From the NCBI RefSeq assembly GCF_904846055.1, contig NZ_CAJGYV010000001.1:1364001-1428000 (forward strand): a stretch of DNA of 64,000 bases, read 5' to 3'. This stretch comes from Psychrobacter ciconiae (GTDB taxonomy: Bacteria; Pseudomonadota; Gammaproteobacteria; Pseudomonadales; Moraxellaceae). The translations under genes and the position numbers were made by a program. Each line of letters opens with the position of its first letter. Positions within the stretch are counted from its first letter, which is position 1. Positions 52,501 to 60,557 of this stretch are shown piece by piece. Below the pieces are notes generated by a model. That model did no database searches. It was not told the DNA's origin and was given only the letters and a program-made list of their open reading frames with translations.

Positions 52501-53567
52501 AAAAGCACCACGTTAGCGATATGCTTAGCCTCATTGGTCAAAGCTGTGATGAGGACGCGCTAATTATCCAATCGCCAAGCTTATCAGGCGATAACACCTT
52601 GCGTTTTGAGCGCCGCGCCATTCAAGAAGCTTGGAGCCAAGTCAGCTATCAAATTGCTCGCCGCCGTGACAATCCAAATTGCGCTCAAGATGAGTTTGAT
52701 TTAATTGGCAATAATAAGCATCAAGGCTTGATTGCGCATGCCAATTACGATTTAAACCAAGCCATTGAAGCGCCGTACTTAAATAGCCGAAATAGCAAGC
52801 CTAAAGTTGCCATCTTGCGTGAGCAAGGCGTCAACGGTCAGCTTGAGATGGGTGCAGGGTTTACCCGAGCAGGGTTTGAAGCGCTTGATGTCCACATGAG
52901 CGACCTGTTAAGCCGCCGAATTGACTTGCGCGACTTTGATGGTCTGGTCACCTGTGGCGGCTTTAGCTACGGCGACGTGCTTGGCGCGGGGTCGGGCTGG
53001 GCGCATTCGGTATTGTTCCACGATGAGCTACGCATGCAGTTTGTGCGCTTTTTTGCCCGTCCTGAGACGTTTACGCTTGGCGTTTGTAACGGCTGTCAGA
53101 TGATGGCGCAATTAAAAGACCTCATTCCGGGGGCGGATAATTTCCCGCGCTTTATCGCCAACAAATCAGGTCGCTTTGAAGCGCGAACGGTCAACGTCAA
53201 GATTGAGCGCACCAAATCGGTCTTGTTTAAAGGTATGCAAGACAGCATCTTGCCCATCGCCGTTGCCCACGGTGAAGGTTTTGCCACGCTAAATGCTGTC
53301 GATGTTGACGGCATGGCGCGTCACGGTCAGCTTGCCATGCGCTACGTCGATAGCCAAGGCGCGCCTACCGAAACCTATCCGCTCAACCCCAATGGCTCGG
53401 TGGGCGGCGTGACTGGCATCTGTAGCACCGATGGTCGCGTGACCATCATGATGCCGCACCCTGAGCGCAACCTTCGCGCTTATAACCACAGCTGGAAACC
53501 CTCTGAGTGGGACGGCGACGGCGCTTGGATGCGAATGTTCCGCAATGCCAGAGCGTGGCTGCGATAG
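49578..53567 (+). CDS. purL: Phosphoribosylformylglycinamidine synthase
   Basis: PurL converts FGAR and glutamine to FGAM in purine synthesis. This is the large single-chain proteobacterial form (1329 residues): an N-terminal PurS-like domain, two AIRS/FGAM synthase domains ([75 protein letters not shown]), and a C-terminal glutamine amidotransferase ([32 protein letters not shown], catalytic Cys in [10 protein letters not shown], and His/Glu in MPHPERNLR). It is monocistronic, with an extended -10 promoter and a following terminator. Confidence 0.98.
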   Translation: [1329 protein letters not shown]

Positions 53568-53592
53568 GATAAATCGTTAAAAGTTTTGGGAA

Positions 53593-53614
53593 TAAAAAAA
53601 GGTGAGCGCGGGCT
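53593..53614. terminator. Terminator between purL and the helicase gene
   Basis: AAAAAAGGTGAGC/GCTTGCCTTTTTT with a short loop, T-run on both strands; lies between convergent genes. Confidence 0.75.
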
Positions 53615-53634
53615 TGCCTTTTTTGTTTCCAAAA

Positions 53635-56600
53635 CTAAGGAGATACAAATAGTTTTAAGTCTACTTCATAATTCGAGAGCTGAGTGAGCCATGTATCGAT
53701 AAGTTGATAGGCTTGCTTACTTGTACCCTGTGCGCTAGAGATATTTTCCATAGCACTTTTGAAATGATCTGCCGAAAAACCATTACCTACTATAATCCAC
53801 ATTTCTTTTTGTACTAAAACATCATTACGTCGATTTTTTATTTGCTCTAAAACCTCTTGTATTTTTGCAGATGTTCCAAAAGTGTTTGGATCGTATCCTT
53901 TGTCATAAAGTCTGATACGGTTATCTAAAGCAATATTATTGCCGACCTTCCATGGATTACTTAAATTGGTTTGATTATAGTATTCCTCAAACTTTTGTCC
54001 TATCAAAGCCTCAATATTCTTAGTTGCCTGACTTCCTACTTCAGCTATTGCTCCAGCGGATGATTGAGGTTTTTTTTCAGAACCCCCACATTTTATATGA
54101 GCCATAACTAACTTATCTGGTGAGGATAAGATAAAGTCCGCAGGTTCTGTACCTAAGTCTGTACATAATATAAGGTCTACATTCGGTAAATACTGATAAA
54201 AACTACCCAAATCTGATAAGTGAGGATTATCATTTTTTACGTTTGATAATTTATCAATTTCATGAAATATTGACTTGTCTCCAAAATTATCTTTAGTCGT
54301 GTTCACCTCGTCTTTTTCTGACAATCCATTTTTTAGAAGGCTGTCTAATGAGATAATTTTCGACATAAGATTCTTATTGATTATTCCATTCTCAGTAGGC
54401 ATACGCTGTTCGAAAAACTCTCCTTTTAAGAAGGTTATACCGCAATTATATAAAAGCTTAATAGTATTTTTACTAAGGATTTTCTCATTCTCTAATAGTG
54501 TATTATTTCTATGAAACTCTACTTTATCACTGATCTCTAATAAGAGCCTACGTTCACTATCAAAAGATAATTGTATTTTTGTACTTTCTGCATGGCTTTT
54601 ATCTAAACAGATTCTAAAGATTGTATCTGAGGTAATGATTGGGGCTTTGAATATATGAGTAAAACTCAAAGTGCAAATATCTATAAAATATAAGCCTTGG
54701 TGATATTCCTTGTAAATATAATCACTATCAATCTTATAATTTAGACCATTATAATTAAATGATAGACTTTCAAAATTATTAAAATCTAGTATACATGCAG
54801 AGGGATCTTCTTCTGGTATAGAATCAGCAGGCTTAGAAAATGAGCTTACGAAATTACTCTCTAATACATTACCGGTCTGAAATTTCTCATGTATTCTGTC
54901 TAGCCAATCTATAAAATCTTGATAGCCAAGTTTACAATTTTTTTGGTCAGAAATCCTTCCAGATGCTACTCCTAAGTAAAATGAATTTTTAGTTTTTTTA
55001 CTCGATTTATCAATACTATTAAATACACCTGTTGTAATGGCATAATTTGAGTTGGTAGCAGGGTGATTTATATTCTCAAGGTTACCTAAGTAGGAAATAC
55101 TTTCAGGTCGATAATCACTTTTTTGCAAGGCTCTAGTATTTGCTTGCTTCGTTTGAGTTGTTTCGTTAGCTTCGGAAATTGCTTTGAACAGTGTATCCAT
55201 ATCTACTGCTCTCCCAATTCGAAGCTCCTTATCATCGCTAAATTTTCTTCCTTGACTATCGAAAATCGCGACATATTCATTACCTAACTCTTTTATCACC
55301 ATTATTTCTAATGATGGTTCAAAAAACAGACTATCTTTTAGGAATCTTGAGTTACTAAAGACTATTGATGTTATTACACCCAGTTCAGTATCATATTTTG
55401 ATAGAGAACCTTGCCGATTAAAATCCCAATATAATTTATCTAAACAATCGGCTAAATTAAAATTTGGATTTTTCTTATAAAAGCAAACTGATGCTAATGG
55501 AATTTCAAGAGATTCAATAGGATCAAATTCTTTAAAATTAAATTTTTTCTTAAAGCCAGAGTTATAATAACTATGTTCAGGAAATTCATCGATATAACTT
55601 TCAATTAAATTAGCCGTATCTAGCGTTTTGATAAACTTCACAGCCATTTTCTTATTAGATAAATATTCATCAAATTGTTTAAAGTTACTCCATAAGTCTA
55701 AGTTTTCATTATTACTCAGTCCTATGACATAAGGTTGATAATTTTCATATGTCCTTACAACCCTACCTACTGTTTGGACTAACTCCCTGCCGCTATTGAT
55801 AGGATAAGTTAAAATCATTATTTTAGCTTGGGGTATATCAACGCCTTCATCTAATTTCCTTTGATGGATTATAACTTCGTAGTCTTTTTCATGGATGTTT
55901 GTAGGAACGTTCTGTAATGTATTTTTATCATCTGATTTTTCATAATTGTCATGGATTGCTACAGTATTGAATTCACTTTTTAATAATTCTAAATAACACG
56001 CAATATCTGAAAAATCTTTACATTTTACTATGCATACTGATTTGGGTTGTAAGATTCTAATCTCTTTAATTCTTTCAATTAATTGATTTCTATTAACTAC
56101 TTCAAATTTCGGATCTACAATATCACGGTTTTCAACCGCTTTTTTAAACGTATATATATAATGATGTGTCACATCAATATCGAAGCTAAATAAATCGTTT
56201 CTATAGGGTGTAGCTGTAATTATTAACTTCTTGCATTTAAATTTTCTAACAGCCTTGCTCCATTTCGAAGCTGGCTCAGCATGCCCTTCATCGAATATTA
56301 CTAAATCAATCTTATCTTTTATGGAGTCTAACTCTAATTCAGAAAGCATTGTAATCATTTGGACTGTAGTACAGTAAACACCTTTTTTTTGAAAATTATT
56401 GATATTTTTAAATACAGATTTAAGGTTTGGTATATCAGCTACGTCATCCAGGATTTTTTTATAAAATTCCCCTTTTAGTTGTTTTGCTAGCTGGTCGCAT
56501 ACAGCTCTTCGATGAGTAAGGACTAACACTCGTTTAGATCTAGAGCTGTGGCTAGTTATACAAATAACACCACTTTTTCCAGCTCCAGTTGGTAAGCTAA

Positions 56601-56706
56601 TTAGACAAGCTTTCTTACTCCGTGATTTAAGATATGTAGATACAGTTTCTATACTTTTCCTTTGACAATCTCTTAAATTTCCAAAAACCTCTTCACTTAC
56701 TTTCAT
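53635..56706 (-). CDS. SF2 helicase with C-terminal nuclease-like domain (candidate defence protein)
   Basis: The 1023-residue protein begins with an SF2 DEAD/DEAH helicase core: Walker A LPTGAGKS (about 38-45), DEGH box (139-142), TATP (164-167), motif V KLDEGVDIP (284-292) and motif VI QTVGRVVR (311-318). A middle region of about 500 residues matches no family I recognise. Near residues 850-875, TEPADFILSS followed by LVMAHIKCGG fits a variant PD-(D/E)XK nuclease core (Asp, then H-x-K). The gene is alone, clearly AT-richer than its neighbours with A-ending codons, and lies between purL and core genes, suggesting transfer. Similar proteins of type III restriction or defence islands are possible relatives, but no methyltransferase is near. 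Function is inferred. Confidence 0.72.
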   Translation of the reverse strand: MKVSEEVFGNLRDCQRKSIETVSTYLKSRSKKACLISLPTGAGKSGVICITSHSSRSKRVLVLTHRRAVCDQLAKQLKGEFYKKILDDVADIPNLKSVFKNINNFQKKGVYCTTVQMITMLSELELDSIKDKIDLVIFDEGHAEPASKWSKAVRKFKCKKLIITATPYRNDLFSFDIDVTHHYIYTFKKAVENRDIVDPKFEVVNRNQLIERIKEIRILQPKSVCIVKCKDFSDIACYLELLKSEFNTVAIHDNYEKSDDKNTLQNVPTNIHEKDYEVIIHQRKLDEGVDIPQAKIMILTYPINSGRELVQTVGRVVRTYENYQPYVIGLSNNENLDLWSNFKQFDEYLSNKKMAVKFIKTLDTANLIESYIDEFPEHSYYNSGFKKKFNFKEFDPIESLEIPLASVCFYKKNPNFNLADCLDKLYWDFNRQGSLSKYDTELGVITSIVFSNSRFLKDSLFFEPSLEIMVIKELGNEYVAIFDSQGRKFSDDKELRIGRAVDMDTLFKAISEANETTQTKQANTRALQKSDYRPESISYLGNLENINHPATNSNYAITTGVFNSIDKSSKKTKNSFYLGVASGRISDQKNCKLGYQDFIDWLDRIHEKFQTGNVLESNFVSSFSKPADSIPEEDPSACILDFNNFESLSFNYNGLNYKIDSDYIYKEYHQGLYFIDICTLSFTHIFKAPIITSDTIFRICLDKSHAESTKIQLSFDSERRLLLEISDKVEFHRNNTLLENEKILSKNTIKLLYNCGITFLKGEFFEQRMPTENGIINKNLMSKIISLDSLLKNGLSEKDEVNTTKDNFGDKSIFHEIDKLSNVKNDNPHLSDLGSFYQYLPNVDLILCTDLGTEPADFILSSPDKLVMAHIKCGGSEKKPQSSAGAIAEVGSQATKNIEALIGQKFEEYYNQTNLSNPWKVGNNIALDNRIRLYDKGYDPNTFGTSAKIQEVLEQIKNRRNDVLVQKEMWIIVGNGFSADHFKSAMENISSAQGTSKQAYQLIDTWLTQLSNYEVDLKLFVSP

Positions 56707-56774
56707 AATAGCCTTTTTAAATCAATAATATTTACTAAATCATTCGATATTTTAATCATCAGCCAGTTTACTAT

Positions 56775-56809
56775 AAAAAAAGCCAATCTATAATAAGATC
56801 GCCCTTTTT
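56775..56809 (-). terminator. Terminator between the small gene and the helicase gene
   Basis: On the minus strand GGGCGATCT and AGATTGGCT form an imperfect stem followed by seven T, about 45 bp after the gene at 56853-57047. It separates the helicase gene from the operon upstream. Confidence 0.6.
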
Positions 56810-56852
56810 CTTTGCAAAATCTAGGCGCTTCAATTTCTCTTTATAAAAGTCA

Positions 56853-57047
56853 TTAATTCAGATCATGCTTTCCATGTTTATTCCTTGCCCCCTCCATCAA
56901 CGCCCGCACCCGCGCGCTTTCCTTCAACACACAAGCCTCATAAGCCGATAGTGGCTGAGATTCTTGCGCGTTGTCTTCCTCTTGTTTGGCTTCTTTGGCT
57001 TTGGCTTCCAAATACTTATCAAGCTCATTTTGCTCTGACTGGCTCAT
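56853..57047 (-). CDS. Small charged protein of unknown function
   Basis: The 64-residue protein is rich in Glu, Lys, Gln and Ala, with predicted helices (NELDKYLEAKAKEAKQEED; AYEACVLKESARVRALMEGAR). There is no signal peptide. An AGGG ribosome site precedes the ATG. It follows the amidase gene by 26 bp in the same orientation and is likely co-transcribed with it. No family recognised; the coding call rests on context and ribosome site. Confidence 0.62.
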   Translation of the reverse strand: MSQSEQNELDKYLEAKAKEAKQEEDNAQESQPLSAYEACVLKESARVRALMEGARNKHGKHDLN

Positions 57048-57073
57048 GACGCTACCCTTTGATTGGTTAACAG

Positions 57074-57925
57074 TTATCGTTCATTATTATACTTTTTATC
57101 AAGCGCTTTCAATATCGCAAACGTTTCCAAATCCATTTGACCGGTCGGCTGCTGCGGTCGAAAGTGCAGCTGAAACGCATAGACCACGTTTTGACTGGCT
57201 TTGTCCCACTCCGGCGTGTCATTGATGGCATAGCCATAATTGCGAAGCAGGGCTTTTATCTCTGGGATAGAGGTTTGCGAAAATAGCGCGGCATCCATAA
57301 ACGCCGCCTTGTCTGCCGCGTCATACCAAGCGCCGATTTGGTAATCTTGATAGAGCCGCTGCCAAGGAAATTTCGCGCCGGGGTCGATTTTGCGCTGCGG
57401 GGCAAGGTCGGAGTGGGCGATGATTTGAGTGGGCTTGATACGGTATTTTTCAGCTAAGTGTTTGACCAAAAAAGCCACCTTTTGGATTTGCAAGTCATCA
57501 AATTCAACGAAATGCGCTGCCGGATGGTAGCCTTTTTCGCCGCGAAACTCTTTGGCAATGCCTTCATTGACGATTTCAATGCCGATGGCGGTATCGTTTA
57601 TCACGCTGCGACCGGCAAAGCTGCCGTTGCCGGCGTGCCAAGCGCGTTTGTCATCAAACACGAGCTGATAAATTTTATCGCCATCGTTTTTTGGGATTAA
57701 ATAATGAGCGCTAACGTTGCCATTGGTCAAAATATCGAGGGAGTCGGCATCATTTTCGGCAGTGTAATGCAGCACGATAAATTGAATGCGCTCATTTTGA
57801 CCCGTTGCGTGATAGGTGGCGTCATCGATGATAAATTTGGGCGTGGGGGCAGGCGTTACGGTCGCGCAGCTTGCAAGGGTGAGCGCAAGCAAAGTTCCGC
57901 TTAAGACATGGGCAAATGTTTTCAT
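57074..57925 (-). CDS. N-acetylmuramoyl-L-alanine amidase, AmiD-like lipoprotein
   Basis: The 283-residue protein has a lipoprotein signal peptide (lipobox LASC at about residue 20), an amidase_2 domain (FIVLHYTAENDADSLDIL with the first zinc His, IGIEIVNEG, IIAHSDLAPQRKIDPGAKFPW with the last His and Asp/Lys) and a C-terminal peptidoglycan-binding domain (about 215-275). It cleaves the amide bond between MurNAc and L-Ala, probably in murein recycling at the outer membrane, like E. coli AmiD. The ATG at 57925 was chosen over a TTG at 57931. Confidence 0.93.
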   Translation of the reverse strand: MKTFAHVLSGTLLALTLASCATVTPAPTPKFIIDDATYHATGQNERIQFIVLHYTAENDADSLDILTNGNVSAHYLIPKNDGDKIYQLVFDDKRAWHAGNGSFAGRSVINDTAIGIEIVNEGIAKEFRGEKGYHPAAHFVEFDDLQIQKVAFLVKHLAEKYRIKPTQIIAHSDLAPQRKIDPGAKFPWQRLYQDYQIGAWYDAADKAAFMDAALFSQTSIPEIKALLRNYGYAINDTPEWDKASQNVVYAFQLHFRPQQPTGQMDLETFAILKALDKKYNNER

Positions 57926-58070
57926 AACCAACCAATAATAAAAATGTTAAGCTAAATTTGATTGTAGCGTGATAGTTTTAAATAACAATGCTTTAACGCT
58001 TTAATGACAGCGATTTAAAATAAAGAATTGCGCCATAAAAATTTGTAATCTAAAAAATAAGAGGTCAGTC

Positions 58071-59129
58071 ATGCCAAGTTTAAAAAATCTACAAATTCCT
58101 TTTCCTATCATTCAAGCGCCCATGGCAGGCGGGGCGACCACGCCAGAATTGATAGCCACCGTCAGTAACTTTGGTGGCATTGGCAGCCTTGGTGCAGGAA
58201 CAAGCGCAGCTGAAACCATCAATCAAAAAATCGCTGAGATTAAAGCGCTGACGCAAAAGCCATTTATGGTGAATTTAATGGTATTAACGGGGGCGCAAAG
58301 TCGCGATTTTGATTACGCCATTCCGGATTGGCTTGCGGATTATTATAAAAATAATGATATCGAAGTCGCCTTGCCAAAGCATCCGGCGCAAAGTTTTTCT
58401 GAGCAGTTGCAAGTCTTATTTGATAATCCTGTCCCCATCGTAAGCTTTACTTTTGGTATTGTAAGTTCTGAGCAGGTTGAGCGCTTGCAGCAGCTTGGAA
58501 CGGTTGTTATCGGCACAGCAAACCACCCAAAAGAGGCGCAAGCTTGGGAACAAGTTGGCGCCGATGCCGTTTGCGTTCAAGGGGTCGAGGCGGGCGGTCA
58601 TCGCGGCGGCTGGCTTGCCGAGAGTGACGCCGACCCGCTGGGGCTGCTGACGCTCATTCGCCAAACCAAAAATTGCACCTCAATTCCGCTGATTGCTGCA
58701 GGTGGCATCATGACCGCCCAAGATATCAAAGCTGTTTTGACGGCAGGAGCAGACTTTGCGCAAATGGGAACGGCGTTTTTGGCAACGGACAAATCAGGGG
58801 TCAGTGATGACTATAAAAACGCTTTGGTGGCAGCCGCTCAAGGCTCACGCCGCTCTGAGACACGATTGACGCGGCTGTTTTCTGGAAAATTGGCTCGCGG
58901 TTTGGTCAATGACTTTTTAGAAGACTTTGCAAAATTTGACAATCAGTTTGATAATAATGCTGATTTGCCGCCCTATCCGCAGCTGAACGCCATGACCACA
59001 CCCATGCGCGCTCATGCCGCAAAACGTCAGGACGTGGAGCATTTATCGATTTGGGCGGGTCAAGGCGTAAGTCAGGTGAAAAAAGAGCCAACGACTGAGC
59101 TGTTAAAACGCTTGGTTCAAGACTTATAA
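58071..59129 (+). CDS. Nitronate monooxygenase (2-nitropropane dioxygenase family)
   Basis: The 352-residue FMN enzyme has the family pattern: FPIIQAPMAGGATTPEL, GGIGSLGAGTSAAETI, VCVQGVEAGGHRGGWL, and IPLIAAGGIMTAQDIKAVLTAGADFAQMGTAFLAT. It oxidises nitronates such as propionate-3-nitronate, a detoxification role. AGAGGTCAGTC precedes the ATG. It is divergent from the amidase gene and convergent with the MOSC gene. Confidence 0.93.
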   Translation: MPSLKNLQIPFPIIQAPMAGGATTPELIATVSNFGGIGSLGAGTSAAETINQKIAEIKALTQKPFMVNLMVLTGAQSRDFDYAIPDWLADYYKNNDIEVALPKHPAQSFSEQLQVLFDNPVPIVSFTFGIVSSEQVERLQQLGTVVIGTANHPKEAQAWEQVGADAVCVQGVEAGGHRGGWLAESDADPLGLLTLIRQTKNCTSIPLIAAGGIMTAQDIKAVLTAGADFAQMGTAFLATDKSGVSDDYKNALVAAAQGSRRSETRLTRLFSGKLARGLVNDFLEDFAKFDNQFDNNADLPPYPQLNAMTTPMRAHAAKRQDVEHLSIWAGQGVSQVKKEPTTELLKRLVQDL

Positions 59130-59152
59130 CGCTTATTTTTTGCTTGCACTTT

Positions 59153-59929
59153 TTATTTGATTTTCTTTTTCAGCGCCGCTTTCCAGCTTTCCTCTAGGCA
59201 ATCAATGGCAAGCCACGGCTCAATGATTGCCGCGTCAAATTTGTCTTTGGAATTGGTAATCTGCCAAAGCGTTTTTAGATTGGCAAACGGATAAGGTCGC
59301 TCGATTAAATAAACTGGCAAATCAGCTTGAATGATGCCATCGCGAACCACTTGAAAGTACCAACCGGCAATGCCTTGCTTGCTTACCCATGAGGCGATAT
59401 TCGGGACTTTGGTAAACTGCCCGATTTGGTCATTGATTTTGTAGCAAGGTCGCCTTGGTTGAACGATACGAAGTTGAACGCTGTCGGCGTCCGCGATTTT
59501 ATTATTGCCAAACTGCCCGCCATATTGAAAGACGTCCCCAATACAAACCGTGCGTTCGGTCAATTCCGGCAGACCGTCAACGGCTTTGGTGATTAAGTTT
59601 TCGCCAAGCGTTCCCGATTGCACGTTTAAGCCAAATTCTTGATTAATCGCGTCATAAGTGGCTTTTGGTAATTGATGAACGGCTTTTAAATAACCACCAT
59701 GATGGCGGCGGTCGGCTTGCTCGTCGATTTCAATTCCCAAAAAATTGACCAAAGCAGGCGCTTGAATTGGTGATTTATCAATGGCGCTTAATTGCTCGCG
59801 CGCAAAGGGCATTGCCTTGCCTGCGCGAACGTCGATAAGGTGGGCAACGTGAAGCGGCAGTTTAGTACTATCAAAAGTTTGGTCGGGGTTTTGTTCAAGC
59901 TTGTTTTTTTCAGTTTCGGCAGCAGTCAT
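59153..59929 (-). CDS. MOSC-domain protein (YiiM-like)
   Basis: The 258-residue protein has a MOSC beta-barrel with the YiiM layout: ADRRHHGGYLKAVHQLP, FGLNVQSGTLGENL, RIVQPRRPCYKI with the conserved cysteine, then a C-terminal helical 3-alpha-type extension (WYFQVVRDGIIQAD). MOSC proteins bind molybdenum cofactor or sulfur; YiiM detoxifies N-hydroxylated bases such as 6-hydroxylaminopurine. Placement in that group is by motif likeness. The N-terminal about 20 residues are poorly conserved. Confidence 0.9.
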   Translation of the reverse strand: MTAAETEKNKLEQNPDQTFDSTKLPLHVAHLIDVRAGKAMPFAREQLSAIDKSPIQAPALVNFLGIEIDEQADRRHHGGYLKAVHQLPKATYDAINQEFGLNVQSGTLGENLITKAVDGLPELTERTVCIGDVFQYGGQFGNNKIADADSVQLRIVQPRRPCYKINDQIGQFTKVPNIASWVSKQGIAGWYFQVVRDGIIQADLPVYLIERPYPFANLKTLWQITNSKDKFDAAIIEPWLAIDCLEESWKAALKKKIK

Positions 59930-60024
59930 GAGCGTTTCCAGTTTAAATAGTTAAGCAGTTCAGTTTTATCTTAACTCAGTGGTGACGAAATAAGCAAAAG
60001 CTGCCTTAAGTCAAAATTTAGCCG

Positions 60025-60052
60025 CAAAAAAACCGAACGAAGCGTCCGGTTT
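60025..60052 (-). terminator. Terminator of the NYN-nadD-rsfS operon
   Basis: On the minus strand ACCGGAC/GTTCGGT (one G-T pair, loop GCTTC) is followed by seven T, 36 bp after the rsfS stop. Confidence 0.85.
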
Positions 60053-60087
60053 AATGGTCTGCCAGTGATTGGCAAAGCTGCGCCATC

Positions 60088-60492
60088 TTAATTGCGGCGA
60101 CCGGCTTTTTTGGGTTCACGCGGCGTGGCGACCAATTCCGCAAGACTTTCAGGAGACGACCAAAGCCCCTCTAAGTCATAAAACTCGCGGGCTTGCGGGG
60201 TCATCATATGAACGACCACCGCGCCCAAATCAATCAGCGTCCAGTCCGAATCGTGACCGCCTTCGCGACCAAGCGGCATAAATCCTGCCTTTTTCATTTC
60301 AGCGCCGAGGCTGTCGGCAAGCGCGCGAACGTGACGCTTTGAGGTGCCATCGGCAATGACGATACGTTCCATCACATCCGTTAAGTCCTCAACGTTGAGC
60401 ACCGTGATGTTTTTGGCTTTCATATCGTCGAGCGTTTCGGTTGCAAGCGCCAAGCACTGCTGAAGACGCTCATTAGTCATGGTTTGAATCAT
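60088..60492 (-). CDS. rsfS: Ribosome silencing factor RsfS
   Basis: RsfS binds uL14 and blocks joining of ribosomal subunits in nutrient shortage. The 134-residue protein matches the family: LDDMKAKNITVLNVEDLTDVMERIVIADGTSKRHVRALAD and GREGGHDSDWTLIDLGAVVVHMMTPQAREFYDLEGLW. AAGAG precedes the ATG. nadD lies upstream with a 65-bp gap, the conserved nadD-rsfS pairing. Confidence 0.96.
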   Translation of the reverse strand: MIQTMTNERLQQCLALATETLDDMKAKNITVLNVEDLTDVMERIVIADGTSKRHVRALADSLGAEMKKAGFMPLGREGGHDSDWTLIDLGAVVVHMMTPQAREFYDLEGLWSSPESLAELVATPREPKKAGRRN

Positions 60493-60557
60493 AAGTTATC
60501 AACTCTTAAAGTAAAAAGGGGGGCAGCTTAACGCAATTGCTGCTATTTAGGTTAATT

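Noticed and set aside
53635..56706. Type III restriction enzyme (Res) call for the helicase gene
   Set aside because: No adjacent methyltransferase, and the middle and C-terminal regions do not clearly match Res.
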